A stretch of 64,000 nt of DNA, taken from contig NC_084702.1 of assembly GCF_028389875.1 (NCBI RefSeq), positions 73,009,582 to 73,073,581 of the forward strand, in the 5' to 3' direction. Position 1 is the stretch's first letter. Every line of letters starts with the position of its first letter. The position numbers and the translations under genes are program-made. Shown piece after piece: positions 60,541 to 64,000 of this stretch. The stretch is from Rhea pennata. Taxonomy: Eukaryota; Chordata; Aves; Rheiformes; Rheidae. The notes under the pieces are model-generated. The model was given only the letters and a program-made list of their open reading frames with translations, was not told the origin of the DNA and made no database searches.

Positions 60541-63500
60541 CTGCCAAGGTCTGGTTGCTACAGTCTTCAAAACACCCTGTTCCTTTCCTATCAAGGAGAA
60601 TGTCTCTTTCCTGGTCCTGGGAGTTTTGCCTCAAAACAAAAATCACTGCACACAGTGATACACTTGTCTCAGTCAGTGGCTATGCGCCCTATTCATCAGA
60701 TATTGCCTTTCCTTCCCTTTGGCTCATATCCCTCCTGTCCGCCTAGTTCTGAAAAGTCACTGCACACGGCTGAAATTTCACCTTGCATTTAGGTGTCACA
60801 AGAATATTTTGGCAGTTCTCATCCTGAAATCATGCATGATGGCTAGAGAAAATTTTTTCTTTGGATGTTTTTTTGACTGTTCCTATTCTTTCCATGCTGA
60901 AATACACATTCTGGCTAGGGAGGTTATGCTCAGCTGACAAGAGATGGTGCAGAACTAAGGCCCTGAACTGAGCACTGGATTCAGCTCCAAACCTGGCCCA
61001 CAGTTGGCTGCTGTCTTCTTGGTCAGATCTGGCTCCTCTTTGATGGCCTTGCCCTGAAGCCCTGCCCTTTGCTTATATTGAAATGTCACCCTGAACTTCC
61101 CAGAGTTTGGATGAAGGCAATAGACTAGCATCCTCAGAGCAGATGCAAGATTTGGCTCTACAGTTGCTTCTCAAGCCAAATGGGTTCAGAGAGAGAGAAA
61201 ACTGACTTCATGAAGATGGCTTGGGGAAGAGCTGTTGTCACTTGTGTCCCTGGGTACCCGAGGACGAGCAGCACGAGCCATACAGACCCAGACTATATGT
61301 GAGGAAGACCAAAAGGCCTCCAGGATCCCCTTACCTCATGGAGCTTTCTGTGCGTATTGTAGCCACAAGAAGAAGAGGTCGGGGAGGAAGCACGGACTGG
61401 CAGCAGTGTCATAGCAAGTCTCAGTTCTTTCCTTACCTCAAATGTGCTAGCCGAGGCAGCACTGTGGATTAGGCATTATTTGGAAAAGAGCTGAAATATT
61501 TTGCTCCCCTGAATGAAACAAGGAGAGACTTCTGGGGAACAAACAAAATCCTGCTCTATCCCTAGGAAGTGGCAGCAATATACAGCCCTTGTTGGGCTCG
61601 CGTATAGGACGGCACCAGCCCTGGAGGGAGGGCAGGCTGTGGCAGTGAGTGGCTGCAGTGAGTTGGCACTGATCCACTACTGAGAGCTAAGGGCTGTGTC
61701 TCTAGCTGCCTACCTGTGCCTGGGTGCCTGGTCATGCCAGAAAAGGCATCCAAAATGCCCAGCATGGTGTGCACTGTGTATACGTGCTGCTGATTATAGG
61801 CTCTGGCACACTCTATGTATGCTAGCTCAAGGCAACCCTGAAGCTGAGGAGAGGCTCTTGAACATAAACTTTTCTGAGGAAATCATTTTCTTTTACTGTT
61901 GGAACATGAAGGACCAGATTGATCTGCCAGTGACCACTGGTTGTGGAGTGGGTACTACCATCCCTCTGCCTATCCTCCACACACACCTTCAGACACTGTG
62001 GATGTGACAACATGCACACACACACATGTACATATAGATGAAGGATTTGGACTTGCTGAGGGTGAAAGAACCAAAAAGGACAGAAAATGCACTTTAAAAT
62101 GAAAGTCAGAAGTGGACATCCTGTCTGCTTAACTTGGATCTGTATTTTAAGCACTGAATGAAGCTGTCCTTCAAAAGTAGGTGTACATGTCACCTACTTA
62201 GTTGGTGTAGAGGAGGTTTTTTGAAGGTCTCTAGAGGGATATCCTGCCCACATAGCTGACATACCCGAGCATAGGCAAGGTTTGTAATAAGCAGGAATAT
62301 CTTTAGGTCACTTGATTGATTTACATGAAACAGGCTTTCTAGTGCACAATCAAGTGAAAAGGGTTTCAGGTCCTAAACCTGCGCAGACAGACATCCCTCT
62401 GGAGGGCTAAAAAGGCAAATGCCTTTCTCTGATGACTAGGCAAAGAAGTTAGATACCTATCTGTTGAGGACTGCTTCATCAGTGGCCTGAAATTCAGAGG
62501 CAAGTTAGGTATCTGTGCTAGATAGACTGGACACCAGCCAAACTCATCTATTTAAGAAACGCAATTCACCTTGTTGGGAACAGGTATAAACTTTGGGTAT
62601 TACTGAAGTAAATTTGTGAATAAAAGTGTTAAAAGTTATGAAGACAAGTATATACAGCCTAGTTCAGAAGTGATACTTTGGCGATAAAGAGGGAGCATAT
62701 TCTCTGAGCTCTGGGGTTCTGCGCACAAGGATGGATTATGCAAAGTATCTTTGTTGCAGGTAACACTGATCAAGAACTTGCTCCACTGAACAAACCATAG
62801 CAAAAACATTCAGTAAATGCCAGTAACCAGGCATCTACTTTGAAGCATCTAAGTGGAGCCAGAGACTGTTCTTGATTGCTGGATGGAAATGCCTTACATC
62901 TCTAAGAGTGAGATTCAAGATGCAGATACCTAAGCAAATCACCTCAGTCTGGTTTAGTGGAGAGAAACAGGGCTGGAAAGTCTCAAATCACCTCATCCTC
63001 AAGGAGCCCTCCAGATTAGGCTAGACAAACCATGGCTGAAAGGAACCTAATGTCTCTCTATTGACTATAAAGATGACCTTGAGTGACTAGCTCAAGACAG
63101 TTACACTGTATGTCTCTAACAGAAGAGGAGATGAATCCTAATTGAAGCCTCAGTTAGAACACACACAACTTTAGTTATGTCCTTACAGTGGCTTCCCTAC
63201 TCTACAGTCCTAATGCTACAAACACCTCTATCACAGGAATGCTTTTAACAGCGGCTTCTGATCAGACTTTGGGGATTGACTCATTTTTTCCCCATGTCGT
63301 GAGCCAGAGCAAGATCTACTTTCTCCTGAAGCCTTTGGCCTGGACTAGATATAAGCACTTAACTTAGGAGTGTATTTACTCTAGATTCTACATGTCTGCT
63401 GACTCTGTTCACCTAAGATGTAAGTAGGCCTTGAAGACGTCTTTCTCTTTTACTCTCCAAACACTAGAAAGAAAATTTAGTAAGTCAGGCTGAGTGAACA

Positions 63501-64000
63501 ACCCATGGAAAGCTTTAAGGCTACTTTCTTTTACTGCTACCACTAAGAAACAGCACAAGTGGTTTTATCAGAATAAACAGGTTATATCACAATGAAAAGA
63601 GACTACAGGATGATGATAAGATTGAGGCATTTAATGGCAATCTGTGCACATCTTTCATCCCTACTTTCTACATATGGCCCTACTAAAGAGCACCAATGTC
63701 CCTGCAACTGGCTCTAATTTTTCAGCTATTCACTTGTATTTTTTTTTATTCTCCATAGATATGAGTCATTGCTGAGACCTGATGGCCATGAATCTGGGGC
63801 TCTGTAGATTGTGGACTGCCTGTGGACTAGGCAGTCCCACCAAGCAAGACTGCTGGAGCATTATACAAGGATAGATTTCCCAAAGGACAGAGAAGAGGAT
63901 GTCAAAGACGCTTTGGCCCCCCATTTACATCTCCAACCTGATGGGTAATTATTGGCTAAATCCATGTCTGCAAACAGTATGAAGGATTCTGCCCTGTCCA
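60541..64000. other. Non-coding stretch, possibly intron of the minus-strand gene
   Basis: No exon, LINE copy or RNA gene was recognised. A short (CA)n occurs near 62014-62025. Open frames of 70-123 codons around 61.2-62.2 kb on both strands have no domain resemblance. If the candidate exon at 60028-60140 is real, this would be its last intron. Otherwise it is intergenic. Confidence 0.35.

Noticed and set aside
60113..60646. 177-codon minus-strand frame rich in Phe, Ser and Leu
   Set aside because: It is the translation of purine-rich simple repeats and is not a protein.
60343..60792. 149-codon plus-strand Lys/Glu/Arg-rich frame resembling a charged coiled coil
   Set aside because: It comes from the purine tract at 60388-60540. 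The charge pattern is a composition effect.
1..64000. CRISPR arrays, tRNA or rRNA genes, LTR retroviruses, CpG-island promoters
   Set aside because: No regularly spaced repeats, no cloverleaf-like sequence noticed, no LTR pair or retroviral protein order, and no CpG-dense promoter-like region seen by eye.

Overview
The window reads as nuclear DNA of a bird, or less likely another sauropsid. The main evidence is a series of CR1 LINE fragments. The younger ones carry the typical avian CR1 3' end: a block reading 'ggttggactagatgatctc', then a short tail repeating ATTCTATG or ATTCTGTG instead of poly(A). The rest is A+T-rich, full of stop codons in every frame, and has microsatellites and homopolymer runs. 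I see no bacterial operon, phage, plasmid, CRISPR array, tRNA or rRNA. Nearly all short open frames look like chance.

Left part (1-7720): the end of a plus-strand protein gene. Positions 1-4314 look like intron. A good splice acceptor at 4313-4314 opens a last coding exon of 70 codons, with the stop at 4526-4528. A 3' UTR of about 1.5-3.2 kb follows, with AATAAA signals at 5998-6003 and 7697-7702. I do not recognise the protein. Inside the intron lies a perfect 85-bp direct duplication (416-500 and 508-592).

Middle part (7850-55400): a large stretch with no convincing gene. It holds relatively young CR1 copies at 7851-8552 (+), 18771-18895 (-), 46250-46950 (-) and 52117-52177 (+). It also holds much older CR1-type remnants at 10.7-11.0, 21.2-21.4, 24.0-24.3, 26.0-26.3, 27.1-27.2 and 31.4-31.7 kb. 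The 46.3-46.9 kb copy still has an uninterrupted 193-codon reverse-transcriptase C-terminal frame. A perfect 64-bp tandem duplication lies at 29362-29489.

Right part (55400-60600): a change of texture. This block is very A/T-rich, with homopolymer runs, purine tracts, a 19-base C run and three imperfect hairpin palindromes of what looks like one ancient repeat family (55581-55639, 57722-57790, 57824-57895). My best reading, not proven, is the long 3' UTR of a minus-strand gene whose remaining exons lie to the right. It would converge on the left-hand gene. A possible minus-strand terminal coding segment lies at 60028-60140, behind a long pyrimidine tract. From 60600 to the end I see only non-coding sequence, probably intron or intergenic.

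I found no evidence of an undescribed multi-gene system. The most worthwhile items are the unidentified terminal exon, the right-hand block with its hairpins, the open CR1 frame, and the two exact short duplications.
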